Shown in pieces: positions 1 through 7,982 of a DNA stretch of 64,000 nucleotides. The position numbers and the translations under genes were made by a program. Source of the DNA: Marinobacter salicampi (GTDB lineage Bacteria > Pseudomonadota > Gammaproteobacteria > Pseudomonadales > Oleiphilaceae). Within the stretch, counting starts at the first letter, position 1; each line of letters begins with the position of its first letter. The notes beneath the pieces were generated by a model. It was given only the letters and a program-made list of their open reading frames with translations. It made no database searches and was not told the DNA's origin. Where the stretch lies: NCBI RefSeq assembly GCF_011074795.1, contig NZ_JAAMPF010000036.1:124001-188000 (forward strand), in the 5' to 3' direction.

Positions 1-580
1 CATAAATCAGGCAATAGATGGAAAACATCAGCAGGATCATCAGGCCTGGGCCGATACCGGCAATAAACAGCTCGGCAATGGAGGTCTCGGAAATGACCCC
101 GTAGATAATCATCCCGATGCTGGGCGGAATGAGAAACGCAATATCACTGGCGTTGATGATCAAGGCCAGAGTGAAGGAGTCCGAGTAACCTGCTTTGAGC
201 ATTTTTGGCCGAAGCGGAGAGCCTACGGCGACCACTGTTGCTTGGGTTGAGCCGGACACCGCGCCGAACAGGGTGCATGAGGTGGCGGTGCTGATGGCCA
301 AGCCTCCTTTTACATGGCCAATGAACGACATGACCATGTTGATCAGCCGGTCTGCCGACTGACCCCGGGTCATAATATCTGCGGCGAGTATGAACATGGG
401 TACGGCGATCAGGGAGGCGGGTCGAATACCCCCCATCATCTGCTGGATAAACGTGCCTGTCTGACCAAAGCCATCGAACATCATCACGAAGCCCACAAGG
501 GCAGCTGTAATGAGAGGGACCATCATCGGGAAGCCTAGCAGCAGCAGCCCGATCATGATGAGCATGAGAGTCGTCGCCAT
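1..580 (-). CDS. teaC: TRAP transporter large permease (DctM/TeaC type), partial at the window edge
   Basis: This is the N-terminal 193 residues of a TRAP large membrane subunit; the rest lies beyond position 1. It forms the substrate and sodium translocation channel in the inner membrane. The translation starts MATTLMLIMIGLLLLGFPMM and shows successive hydrophobic segments, with the family's conserved stretch AVSGSTQATVVAVGS and the later NASDIAFLIPPSIGMIIYG. The start at 580 has a good Shine-Dalgarno sequence (AGGAAGGA). The gene follows the small subunit by 34 nt in one operon. The ectoine assignment comes from the binding protein at 1297-2325, not from this subunit itself. Confidence 0.85.
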   Translation of the reverse strand, partial: MATTLMLIMIGLLLLGFPMMVPLITAALVGFVMMFDGFGQTGTFIQQMMGGIRPASLIAVPMFILAADIMTRGQSADRLINMVMSFIGHVKGGLAISTATSCTLFGAVSGSTQATVVAVGSPLRPKMLKAGYSDSFTLALIINASDIAFLIPPSIGMIIYGVISETSIAELFIAGIGPGLMILLMFSIYCLIY

Positions 581-614
581 GAATACGTCCTTCCTGTTTA
601 CTGGGGCTGAGCGT

Positions 615-1205
615 TCACACTTCTTTTTCTGTATCGGCGTAACCATCCACCACACCGGTGGAGAGGTATACATCCTTGGCCGTGAAATTCTTAATGGCTG
701 TCAGAAAATACTGGATACCGGTAACGGCGAAGCCTATCGGAACCCATACATAGATAGTCCAGATCGGGATTCCCAGGGCAGGCAGAATTCGGCCACGGCC
801 GTACAGGGTCTCTACGTAGGCATAAGACCAGTAGCAGAGGAAAAACATGATGCCGGCGGTAAAGAGCGCAATGAAAATCATCAGAATTTTTCGCCCCAGT
901 GCGGGCAATGCGTCATAAATGGCTGACATACGGATATGACGGCCGTGTCTGGCCGCGTAACCAATACCCGCGAAGGTAATCAGGATAATCAGGATGCGGT
1001 TGATTTCACCGGCAAAGAAAAAGCCTTCACCAAACACAAAACGAGCAACGACGTTGACGCAGGTATTGATCGCCATCGCCAGGACACCGGCGGCAAGCAT
1101 GACTGCCTCGATCTTGCTGATAACTACATCGATGGTACCCAGGATGCCGGGCAGGCCCGACTCGAAGGTTCCCGTATCGTCGTCGGTGGCGGGATTTTCA
1201 CTCAT
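615..1205 (-). CDS. teaB: TRAP transporter small permease (DctQ/TeaB type)
   Basis: The product is 196 residues with four predicted membrane segments, the standard size and layout of DctQ-type small TRAP subunits, which pair with the large permease in the inner membrane. The segments begin near residues 30, 65, 105 and 150, and the family-like stretch with an Arg-His-Gly-Arg-His pattern lies between helices two and three. A longer reading begins at 1229, but the ATG at 1205 has a GGAG Shine-Dalgarno sequence seven bases upstream and is preferred. It sits between the binding protein and the large permease in one operon. Confidence 0.85.
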   Translation of the reverse strand: MSENPATDDDTGTFESGLPGILGTIDVVISKIEAVMLAAGVLAMAINTCVNVVARFVFGEGFFFAGEINRILIILITFAGIGYAARHGRHIRMSAIYDALPALGRKILMIFIALFTAGIMFFLCYWSYAYVETLYGRGRILPALGIPIWTIYVWVPIGFAVTGIQYFLTAIKNFTAKDVYLSTGVVDGYADTEKEV

Positions 1206-1228
1206 GGATTCTGCTCCGTGGAATGGCA

Positions 1229-1281
1229 CCCGGCCGTCAGGTTACGGCCGGGCCCCGAAGCACCACTGGGCAAGCTGGTGC
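1229..1281 (-). promoter_or_regulatory. Paired intercistronic hairpins between teaA and teaB
   Basis: Two inverted repeats lie in the 91-nt gap. One has perfect 9-bp arms, CCCGGCCGT (1229-1237) and ACGGCCGGG (1244-1252). The other is GCACCA (1260-1265) with TGGTGC (1276-1281). No T-run follows on the minus strand, so full termination is unlikely. By analogy with other binding-protein operons they may stabilise or attenuate the message so that the binding protein is made in excess; this is inference. Confidence 0.5.
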
Positions 1282-1296
1282 CGGGGAATGCGCCGC

Positions 1297-2325
1297 TTAC
1301 TTGTCCTGAACTTCTTTCAGATCTTCCTTGAACTGGTTGAGAAGCTCCTTGCCGCTTTCACCAGTCATTTCGATGAACTTCTCTTCGACCTGAGGCGCGC
1401 GCTCCTTGAAGGCTTTGATCTGTTCTTCATCAAGACGGGTCACGGTGACTTCGTCGCTGGCTTCCTTGATCTTCTCAAGGGATTCGTCGGCCAGACCGTC
1501 GATATGATCGATGATTTCCTCAAAGGCGTAGTCGGCTGCGTCCTGGATCAGCTTCTGGTCTTCCTCAGACAGGCCGTCGTAGAAATCCTTGTTGGCCATG
1601 GAAGCGGTGGTGAACCAGCCATGACCGGTGAAAACCAGGTTCGGCGACACCTCGTAAAGACCGCCTGACTCGATCCAGAAGATCGGGTTTTCCTGGCCCT
1701 GGATCATGTTGGTCTGCAGAGCACCGTAGACCTCGCCCCAGGGCAGAGGGGTTGGGGTGGCACCAAAGGCACTGTAGGTTTCAGAAAGAAGCGGGTTGGT
1801 CATGACCCGTATCTTCTTGTTATTAAAGTCTTCAGGCTTGGTCACCTTCTCATCTACGGTTACAACCATTTCGCCTTCCGGATACATCTTCAGAAGCTCA
1901 AGCCCTGCTTCTGCATAGAGCTCGGGGAAATCTTCATTGATCGCTTCGCTCTCACGGAAGAACTCGATCACCGTGTCCATGTCCGTGGGCATCAGATAGG
2001 GAATGAAGAAGATCTGGGCTTCGGGAATCAGTGAGCCGGTGAAGCCGGGTGACTGATTGACGAACTGCAGGATCCCGGACTGGGTCTGCTCCATGATGTC
2101 ATCGGACTCGCCCAGCTGGCCAAAACGGTAGACTTCCAGCGTGTGGTCGGAATTTTCCTCGATGTATTCCTTGAATTTATAGGCGTACACATCCTGAACG
2201 TCGCCCTCGTATTCTTCGTGGGCATAGCGCCAGTTGGCAGCGTTAACGGAATTGGCAGCACTGACGGCTGCAAACGCAAACGCCGAAATCCCCGCGAGTT
2301 TCTTCAGTTTCGTTAGGTTACTCAT
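1297..2325 (-). CDS. teaA: TRAP substrate-binding protein, TeaA-like (ectoine/hydroxyectoine)
   Basis: A periplasmic DctP-family binding protein of 342 residues with a signal peptide ending near residue 29 (AVSAANSVNA). The mature N-terminus NWRYAHEEYEGDVQDV and long internal stretches (GQLGESDDIMEQTQ, NQSPGFTGSLIP, PLPWGEVYG, GQENPIFWIESGG) match, from memory, the Halomonas elongata ectoine-binding TeaA closely, including the aromatic and Arg/Asn-rich regions that line the ligand pocket. It would deliver the compatible solute to TeaBC for osmoadaptation or as a nutrient. It is the first gene of the operon. Ectoine specificity is inferred from similarity, not shown. Confidence 0.85.
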   Translation of the reverse strand: MSNLTKLKKLAGISAFAFAAVSAANSVNAANWRYAHEEYEGDVQDVYAYKFKEYIEENSDHTLEVYRFGQLGESDDIMEQTQSGILQFVNQSPGFTGSLIPEAQIFFIPYLMPTDMDTVIEFFRESEAINEDFPELYAEAGLELLKMYPEGEMVVTVDEKVTKPEDFNNKKIRVMTNPLLSETYSAFGATPTPLPWGEVYGALQTNMIQGQENPIFWIESGGLYEVSPNLVFTGHGWFTTASMANKDFYDGLSEEDQKLIQDAADYAFEEIIDHIDGLADESLEKIKEASDEVTVTRLDEEQIKAFKERAPQVEEKFIEMTGESGKELLNQFKEDLKEVQDK

Positions 2326-2583
2326 CTGATTTTTCTCCGCTGGTTATTAGTAAAGTTACCCCATACATTTGTTAAGAGTGGTAAAAAAATGACGTTTCCG
2401 CAAGAAAACTGTGAAATTCATTAACAGAACGTCAGACTTCGACTCATCAAAAATCCTGATTTCGGCTTTAACGTCCGGCTGCTGACCGACACCCATTCTC
2501 TGGCTGGCATTCACCAGGTAACTCGGCTTAAGCTAGGGCAGGGGCAGATCACAGCGTTCCTGTCTTACTCGACTCGCAAGCGG

Positions 2584-3159
2584 ATGTCGTCGACCATGAC
2601 CACCAATACGATCGAAATTAACCGGCTTCGCTACCCCATGGACGATGGCAAGCCGGTGTGGCTGTTCGGCTACGGGTCGCTGATTTTCAAAGCCGACTTT
2701 CCTTACCTGGAGCGCCGCGAAGCGCGCATTGAAGGCTGGTCCCGCCGCTTCTGGCAGGGCTCCTATGATCACAGGGGCACGCCAGAAGCCCCGGGCCGGG
2801 TAGTAACCCTGATTGAAGAAGAAGGCGCCTGCTGTCGTGGCATGGCCTACCGGGTATCGCCTGAAGTTTTCACTCATCTGGATTTTCGGGAAAAGAACGG
2901 TTATCTCCGCTTCATGGTTGCCATGCATTTTGCCGACAACCGACAGACCCAGGGCTTGCTTTATATTGCTGCCCCGGACAATGCGGCTTTTCTGGGCCAG
3001 GCCCATGAGAGCGAGATTGCGGCCCAGATTGCCCGCTCACGGGGGCCCAGCGGCCCCAATGACGAATATGTGCTGAAACTGGCTGAAGCCCTGCGGGAGC
3101 TGGGGGATCACGACTCCCATGTGTTCGAAATAGAGCGCCATCTGCTGGGTGAGGAGTAA
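2584..3159 (+). CDS. chaC: ChaC-like gamma-glutamylcyclotransferase
   Basis: A 191-residue cytoplasmic protein of the ChaC/GCT family, which cleaves glutathione to 5-oxoproline and Cys-Gly. The substrate-binding signature FGYGSLIFK lies near residue 29, followed by RRFWQGSYDHRGTPEAPGRV, typical of ChaC. The likely catalytic Glu falls in the later HLDFREKNGY segment. Start choice is uncertain: ATGs at 2584 and 2596 are both possible and neither has a strong Shine-Dalgarno sequence. It stands alone, divergent from teaA across about 260 nt in which I see no clear promoter. Confidence 0.85.
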   Translation: MSSTMTTNTIEINRLRYPMDDGKPVWLFGYGSLIFKADFPYLERREARIEGWSRRFWQGSYDHRGTPEAPGRVVTLIEEEGACCRGMAYRVSPEVFTHLDFREKNGYLRFMVAMHFADNRQTQGLLYIAAPDNAAFLGQAHESEIAAQIARSRGPSGPNDEYVLKLAEALRELGDHDSHVFEIERHLLGEE

Positions 3160-3182
3160 CTCTGGCTCTGGGTCGAAAAGTG

Positions 3183-3206
3183 GGTGCACCCCGGGCGCCT
3201 TTTTTC
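3183..3206 (+). terminator. Probable rho-independent terminator after chaC
   Basis: A short GC stem (GGTGC pairing with GCGCC through one G-U pair, loop ACCCCGG) is followed directly by six T residues, 24 nt after the chaC stop codon. The stem is weak but the T-run is clear. Confidence 0.5.
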
Positions 3207-3291
3207 GCTATGATCCATGGCTAAGAGCCGGATGCCCCCGAAACGGGCAGGGCCCTGAACATCTGAAACAAAACCCAAAACGGATGTCATC

Positions 3292-4371
3292 ATGAAACGC
3301 ATAACAACTCTGGCAATGCTCGGGGCCATGCTCTGGGCGACGGCAACCTTCAGTACCTCGGTGCTGGCACAAGAAACCTACACGCTGAAACTGGCTGAAA
3401 CCTGGGGACCGAATTACCCGATTCTGGGCGAGGCTTCGCGCAGTATGGCCCAGATGGCCGAAAAAATGTCCGGCGGCCGTTTGAAGATCCGGATTGATTC
3501 ATCCAACAAGCACAAGGCGCCTTTCGGTATTTTCGACATGGTGAAAGCCGGTCAATACGACATGGGGCATACCGCGTCCTATTACTACAAAGGCAAGATC
3601 CCCAACGCGATGTACTTCACTACCGTCCCCTTCGGGATGCTGGCCCAGGAACAATATGCCTGGTTCTACTATGGCGACGGCATGGACCTGATGCGCAAGG
3701 TCTACGAGCCCCATGGCATGCTGTCGTTTCCTGGTGGCAACACCGGCAATCAGATGGGCGGCTGGTTCCGTGAAGAAATCAAGGGCCTCGACGACCTCAA
3801 GGGCCTGAAAATGCGTACGCCCGGTTTTGCGGGCGAAGTCATGTCAGAACTGGGCGTGGCCGTGACCAATATACCCCCCGGCGAACTCTATACTGCCCTT
3901 GAGCGTGGCACCATCGATGCCCTCGAGTGGGTAGGTCCGGCGCTAGACCTGGATATGGGCTTCCATCAGATAGCCGACTACTATTATTCCGGCTGGCAGG
4001 AACCGGGTGCTGAGGTGCAATTCCTGATCAGCGAGAAGAGCTGGGCGAAGCTGCCGGAAGAGCTGCAGGAAATACTCCGGGTGGCCATGCGCACAGCTGC
4101 TTACGATATGTATGCCCAGAGCATGCACGTCAGTGGCCAGAACTGGAGCAAGATGCGGGAGGACTACCCTAGCGTCCAGGCCAAAACGTTCCCGCCCGAG
4201 GTGATTGATGCCCTGAGGGAAGCGACCGCGAAGCTGCTGGCGGAAGCAGCAGAAAAAGATCCTCTGGCCAAGGAAATCATCGACTCCCAGCGGGAGTATC
4301 TCCAGAGTATCCGCAAGTGGACCAATATCTCCGATCGCGCCTACCTGAACACCATCTCCATTATTGAATAG
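3292..4371 (+). CDS. TRAP substrate-binding protein, DctP family (TakP/lactate-like), without its own DctQM
   Basis: A 359-residue periplasmic binding protein with a signal peptide ending at about residue 26 (STSVLAQ). The stretches GGNTGNQMGGWFRE, DDLKGLKMRTPG and the later ALEWVGPALDLDMGFHQIADYYYSGWQEPG are characteristic of the DctP subgroup that includes TakP, whose characterised members bind 2-oxoacids or calcium lactate. Such proteins normally work with separate small and large permeases, yet no DctQ or DctM gene adjoins it. The next genes encode a TAXI binding protein and a fused permease. It may use the latter, a distant permease, or be a sensor-coupled receptor; the sequence does not decide. 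Confidence 0.85.
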   Translation: MKRITTLAMLGAMLWATATFSTSVLAQETYTLKLAETWGPNYPILGEASRSMAQMAEKMSGGRLKIRIDSSNKHKAPFGIFDMVKAGQYDMGHTASYYYKGKIPNAMYFTTVPFGMLAQEQYAWFYYGDGMDLMRKVYEPHGMLSFPGGNTGNQMGGWFREEIKGLDDLKGLKMRTPGFAGEVMSELGVAVTNIPPGELYTALERGTIDALEWVGPALDLDMGFHQIADYYYSGWQEPGAEVQFLISEKSWAKLPEELQEILRVAMRTAAYDMYAQSMHVSGQNWSKMREDYPSVQAKTFPPEVIDALREATAKLLAEAAEKDPLAKEIIDSQREYLQSIRKWTNISDRAYLNTISIIE

Positions 4372-4379
4372 CCCGGCCC

Positions 4380-4446
4380 GTTGCTTGACCTGAGCAACAG
4401 CTAAAGTCGGGCCTTCTCCACCCATTCCGGTTCTGGAATGGGTGGA
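4380..4446 (+). promoter_or_regulatory. Two inverted repeats upstream of a sigma-54 promoter (candidate enhancer or terminator)
   Basis: GTTGCT (4380-4385) and AGCAAC (4393-4398) form a palindrome with a 7-nt spacer. A second, perfect 11-bp repeat has CCACCCATTCC at 4418-4428 and GGAATGGGTGG at 4435-4445 around a 6-nt loop. They lie about 75-140 nt before the -24/-12 element, the usual distance for an activator site of a DctD/NtrC-type protein. The second could instead form a hairpin ending the upstream gene, though no T-run follows it. Confidence 0.45.
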
Positions 4447-4520
4447 ATTCTACCCATTTTCCCTCCCGGTCTGCCTGCCTCCCACGTCGGCCCCGTTGTC
4501 CTGTAAGGTTTTTTGGCATC

Positions 4521-4536
4521 TGGCCCAGCCATTGCT
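4521..4536 (+). promoter_or_regulatory. Sigma-54 (-24/-12) promoter for the TAXI TRAP operon
   Basis: TGGCCCAGCCATTGCT matches the consensus TGGCACG-N4-TTGCW at ten of twelve defined positions, with the invariant GG (4522-4523) and GC (4534-4535) separated by exactly ten bases. It lies 68 nt before the TAXI gene start. A gene for a sigma-54-dependent DctD-type activator (9797-11149) is in the same gene group. Confidence 0.7.
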
Positions 4537-4604
4537 TTGGTAGGGACACGAACGTCTCGTCGACGTCGGTTCATCCAAAACAATGACAATCTCTGGAGCC
4601 AGAT

Positions 4605-5585
4605 ATGAACAGGACCCTCGCCTTTACCACTGCTGCACTCGTAGCCTCTGTTACTACCTCCGGACTGGCTAACGCCCAGGACCGCTCCGGTTGGCCTGAT
4701 AATTTCACCGTTGGCACCGCTAGCCAGGGCGGAACCTATTTCGCCTATGGTTCAGGCTGGGCCAACTTCGTGGCCGAGAACCTGGATGTGTCCGGCGGCG
4801 CCGAGATAACCGGGGGCCCTGTGCAGAACATGGCATTGGTACACACCGGCGACGTGGGTTTTGGCCTGACCACCATGGGCCCGGCCCGGGAAGCCCTGGA
4901 GGGCAACAGCCCGCTGGCTCCGGGCATGAAAATGGACAATGTTTGCGCCATGTTCCCCATGTACCAGACCCCCTTCTCGGTAACGGCACTGAAGGACTCC
5001 GGCATTACCTCTATCTCTGAGATTCCGGATGGCTCGACCATTGGCTTCGGCCCGTCAGGGTCCACATCAGACAGTTACTTTCCCCGCATGATGGGCACCC
5101 TGGGTGTGGAATATGAACGCCGTAACGGCAGCTGGTCTGATCTGGGCGCCCAGTTGCAGGATGGCCTTATCGATGTGGTTGCCTTCGCCGCCGGCATTCC
5201 CATTCCCGCCGTCAGCCAGCTCGAGGTCCAGACGGACATCAACATCATCGAGTTCACCGAAGAGGAGATGGAGAAGATCACCGCTGAATTCCCGGTATCG
5301 GAATTCACTATACCTGCCAGTACCTACAGTTCGCTGGAAGAGCCGGCCCGTGCCGTCTCCATGTGGAACTTCGCCATTGCCAACTGTGATCTGCCGGAAA
5401 GCTTTGTCTATGAAGTCACCAAGCTGACCATGGAGAACAACGACAAGATGATGTCCATCCATAAAGCCGCGCGGTCGACGGTGCCAGAGAACGTGGACAA
5501 GAACACCGTGCTACCGTTTCACCCGGGCGCTGCCCGCTGGTTTAACGAGAATGGCCACGAAATCGAAGACAGCATGATCAAGTAA
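4605..5585 (+). CDS. TAXI-family TRAP substrate-binding protein
   Basis: A 326-residue periplasmic protein with a signal peptide cut near residue 24 (SGLANAQ). The segment FTVGTASQGGTYFAYGSGW is the hallmark N-terminus of the TAXI (TRAP-associated extracytoplasmic immunoreceptor-like) family, whose characterised members bind acidic ligands such as glutamate or dicarboxylates. A TGGAG Shine-Dalgarno sequence precedes the ATG. The fused permease follows 98 nt later, the standard TAXI arrangement. A sigma-54 promoter upstream and a DctB/DctD pair downstream suggest ligand-induced expression. Confidence 0.9.
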   Translation: MNRTLAFTTAALVASVTTSGLANAQDRSGWPDNFTVGTASQGGTYFAYGSGWANFVAENLDVSGGAEITGGPVQNMALVHTGDVGFGLTTMGPAREALEGNSPLAPGMKMDNVCAMFPMYQTPFSVTALKDSGITSISEIPDGSTIGFGPSGSTSDSYFPRMMGTLGVEYERRNGSWSDLGAQLQDGLIDVVAFAAGIPIPAVSQLEVQTDINIIEFTEEEMEKITAEFPVSEFTIPASTYSSLEEPARAVSMWNFAIANCDLPESFVYEVTKLTMENNDKMMSIHKAARSTVPENVDKNTVLPFHPGAARWFNENGHEIEDSMIK

Positions 5586-5683
5586 ATTCTTGGGCAAGTC
5601 ACGGGGCCACAGCGGTGGCCCCTGGATTTTATTCTGACCGGCAAAGACCGGTGAGCCGTCATTTCTGTCAAGCCAGGTGAGCC

Positions 5684-7861
5684 ATGACATCCGAAAAACA
5701 AGATCTGCCTCCAGCAGCCACCGCAGACGACCTGGTTATTGTGCAGGGGGTAGATGAAGAGCCAATAGAGCCCAACCGCCGCCTGTACAGTGGCTGGCAG
5801 CTCAAGGCGGTTGCCTTTCTGGCCATCGTCTATTCCTCGTTCCACCTGTACACGCTCAATGTGTCGCCCTTGGAGACCTGGTCGTTCCGGATCATCCACG
5901 TGTGCGGCGCCCTGATTCTCGGCTACATTCTGTTCTCCGGGGCGCGCTTCACCGAGGAGGGTGTGAAACGCCGCAATGCCTGGACCACCCCTGCCGGCCT
6001 GGTTCTGCTCCTGCCCGCACTCTATGCCCTGTGGCAGACGGGGGTCATGTACCGGATGATTCTGGAAGGCACCATGCGGCTGCCGCCAGAGCTTGAAACC
6101 TGGCATTTCGGCTGGCCCCTGCTGGCGGCTACGGGCCTCGGCATCATCGTGAGCTGGTTCCACCAGCGCGACCGTTCCCTGTTCAGCTACCCGGACCTGG
6201 TGCTGATCGTCTGCTCCATCGCAACCGCGGCCTATTTCCTGGTGGTGTATAACACCTCCATGCGCATGACCACCGGTACCTCCTTTGCGCCCATTGGTAT
6301 CTCCTTTGCAGCCATAGCTGGCACCGCCCTGATCATGGAGCTGACCCGGCGCCTGACCGGCCTTGCACTGGTAATTATATCCCTGGTGTTTCTGGTGTAT
6401 GTGTTCGCAGGCCCCTACCTTCCGGGCTTCCTGGGCTATCCGGGGCTGTCGGTGCAGCGCTTTTTCAGTCAGGTGTATACCGACGCCGGTGTCCTCGGGC
6501 CAACCACGGCGGTGTCCTCGACCTACATTATCCTGTTCATTATCTTTGCGGCGTTTCTGCAGGCATCGAAGGTGGGCGATTATTTCGTGAACTTTGCCTT
6601 TGCTACCGCGGGCCGCTCCCGGGGCGGGCCAGCCAAGGTCTCCATCTTTGCCTCCGGCCTGATGGGCATGATCAACGGCACCAGTGCCGGTAACGTGGTC
6701 TCAACCGGGTCCCTGACCATTCCGCTGATGAAAAAGGTGGGTTACAGCCGCAAGTCGGCAGGTGCTGTCGAGGCGGCAGCCTCCACCGGCGGGCAGATCA
6801 TGCCGCCGATTATGGGCGCGGGCGCGTTCATCATGGCGGAGATCACCGGCATTCCTTACACCGAGATTGCCATTGCCGCAATCATACCGGCGATACTCTA
6901 TTTCGCCTCGGTATACTTCATGGTGGACTTTGAGGCCGCCCGTACAGGGATGCGCGGCATGCGCAAGGACGAGTTGCCACAGCTGCGCAAGCTGATCAAA
7001 CAGGTGTACCTGTTCATCCCGATCATCATCCTGATCTACGCCCTGTTCCAGGGTTATTCAGTGATACGCGCCGGTACCCTGGCGACGGTTTCTGCTGCGG
7101 TGGTGAGCTGGCTGTCGCCCAACAAGATGGGCATAAGGGCCATTCTGCGCGCCCTTGATCTCGCCAGCATCATGGCGATCCAGATCATCGTGGTATGCGC
7201 GGCGGCCGGGGTGATCGTCGGCGTGATTTCACTGACTGGCGTGGGCGCCCGGTTCTCATCCCTCCTCCTGGGCGTGGCCGAAACCAGTCAGCTGCTGGCG
7301 CTGTTCTTCGCCATGTGCATTTCCATCCTGCTCGGCATGGGGATGCCAACCACAGCCGCATACGCGGTGGCAGCCTCGGTGGTGGCGCCCGGCCTGGTGC
7401 AGTTGGGGATTGATCCGCTGACCGCCCACTTCTTTGTGTTCTACTTTGCTGTGGTGTCTGCCATTACGCCCCCGGTGGCCCTGGCGTCCTACGCCGCAGC
7501 AGGGATATCCGGTGCCAATGCCATGGAAACCTCGGTGGCGTCGTTCCGGATCGGGCTGGCGGCGTTTATCGTGCCCTTCATGTTCTTCTACAACAGTGCG
7601 CTATTGATGGATGGCACCTTCATGGAAATCGCCCGGGCCCTGGTAACCGCCACTTTCGGAGTCTACCTGTTGTCCGGTGCGGTGCAGGCCTGGTTCATGA
7701 GCCAGCTTGCGGCCTGGTATACCCGTATCCTTCTGCTGGTCGCCGCCCTGCTCATGATTGAGGGCGGGCTGGTGACGGATCTGGTCGGCATCGGCGCCGC
7801 TGTTGCCGCGTTCCTGCTCCAGAAACAGCGAGGGAGGCAGCAGCCGCTTACCCAGGCATAG
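5684..7861 (+). CDS. Fused TRAP permease (4TM-12TM, TAXI type)
   Basis: A 725-residue inner-membrane protein joining a DctQ-like N-terminal part (residues about 35-200) to a DctM-like C-terminal part (about 230-700), the normal partner of TAXI binding proteins. Motifs typical of the large domain are GRSRGGPAKVSIFASGLMG, INGTSAGNVVSTGS, AAASTGGQIMPPIMGAGAFI and later GMGMPTTAAYAVAASV and SAITPPVALASYAAAG. The start at 5684 has an AGGTGAG Shine-Dalgarno sequence. A strong hairpin follows the stop, so this is probably the last gene of its transcript. Substrate unknown. Confidence 0.9.
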   Translation: MTSEKQDLPPAATADDLVIVQGVDEEPIEPNRRLYSGWQLKAVAFLAIVYSSFHLYTLNVSPLETWSFRIIHVCGALILGYILFSGARFTEEGVKRRNAWTTPAGLVLLLPALYALWQTGVMYRMILEGTMRLPPELETWHFGWPLLAATGLGIIVSWFHQRDRSLFSYPDLVLIVCSIATAAYFLVVYNTSMRMTTGTSFAPIGISFAAIAGTALIMELTRRLTGLALVIISLVFLVYVFAGPYLPGFLGYPGLSVQRFFSQVYTDAGVLGPTTAVSSTYIILFIIFAAFLQASKVGDYFVNFAFATAGRSRGGPAKVSIFASGLMGMINGTSAGNVVSTGSLTIPLMKKVGYSRKSAGAVEAAASTGGQIMPPIMGAGAFIMAEITGIPYTEIAIAAIIPAILYFASVYFMVDFEAARTGMRGMRKDELPQLRKLIKQVYLFIPIIILIYALFQGYSVIRAGTLATVSAAVVSWLSPNKMGIRAILRALDLASIMAIQIIVVCAAAGVIVGVISLTGVGARFSSLLLGVAETSQLLALFFAMCISILLGMGMPTTAAYAVAASVVAPGLVQLGIDPLTAHFFVFYFAVVSAITPPVALASYAAAGISGANAMETSVASFRIGLAAFIVPFMFFYNSALLMDGTFMEIARALVTATFGVYLLSGAVQAWFMSQLAAWYTRILLLVAALLMIEGGLVTDLVGIGAAVAAFLLQKQRGRQQPLTQA

Positions 7862-7868
7862 CAACAGA

Positions 7869-7895
7869 CTGCCTGCAGGTCAGCCCTGCAGGCAG
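7869..7895 (+). terminator. Strong hairpin after the TRAP permease
   Basis: Perfect 11-bp arms CTGCCTGCAGG (7869-7879) and CCTGCAGGCAG (7885-7895) enclose a 5-nt loop, 8 nt after the permease stop codon. There is no T-run, so it may be an mRNA-end stabiliser or an imperfect terminator rather than a classical rho-independent one. Confidence 0.55.
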
Positions 7896-7982
7896 GCTCC
7901 GCTACTGGTCGTGATGCCGCCCGCCTTGTGCCATATTTGCGCAGTGACTAGTCTATCGGCTGTTCCTGACCACTGAGCATTC

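Noticed and set aside
2411-2432. ACTGTGAAATTCATTAACAG as a LexA box near teaA
   Set aside because: The CTG and CAG half-sites are too far apart for LexA.
7905-7921. TGGTCGTGATGCCGC as a second sigma-54 promoter before dctB
   Set aside because: GG and GC are correctly spaced, but the remaining consensus positions do not match.
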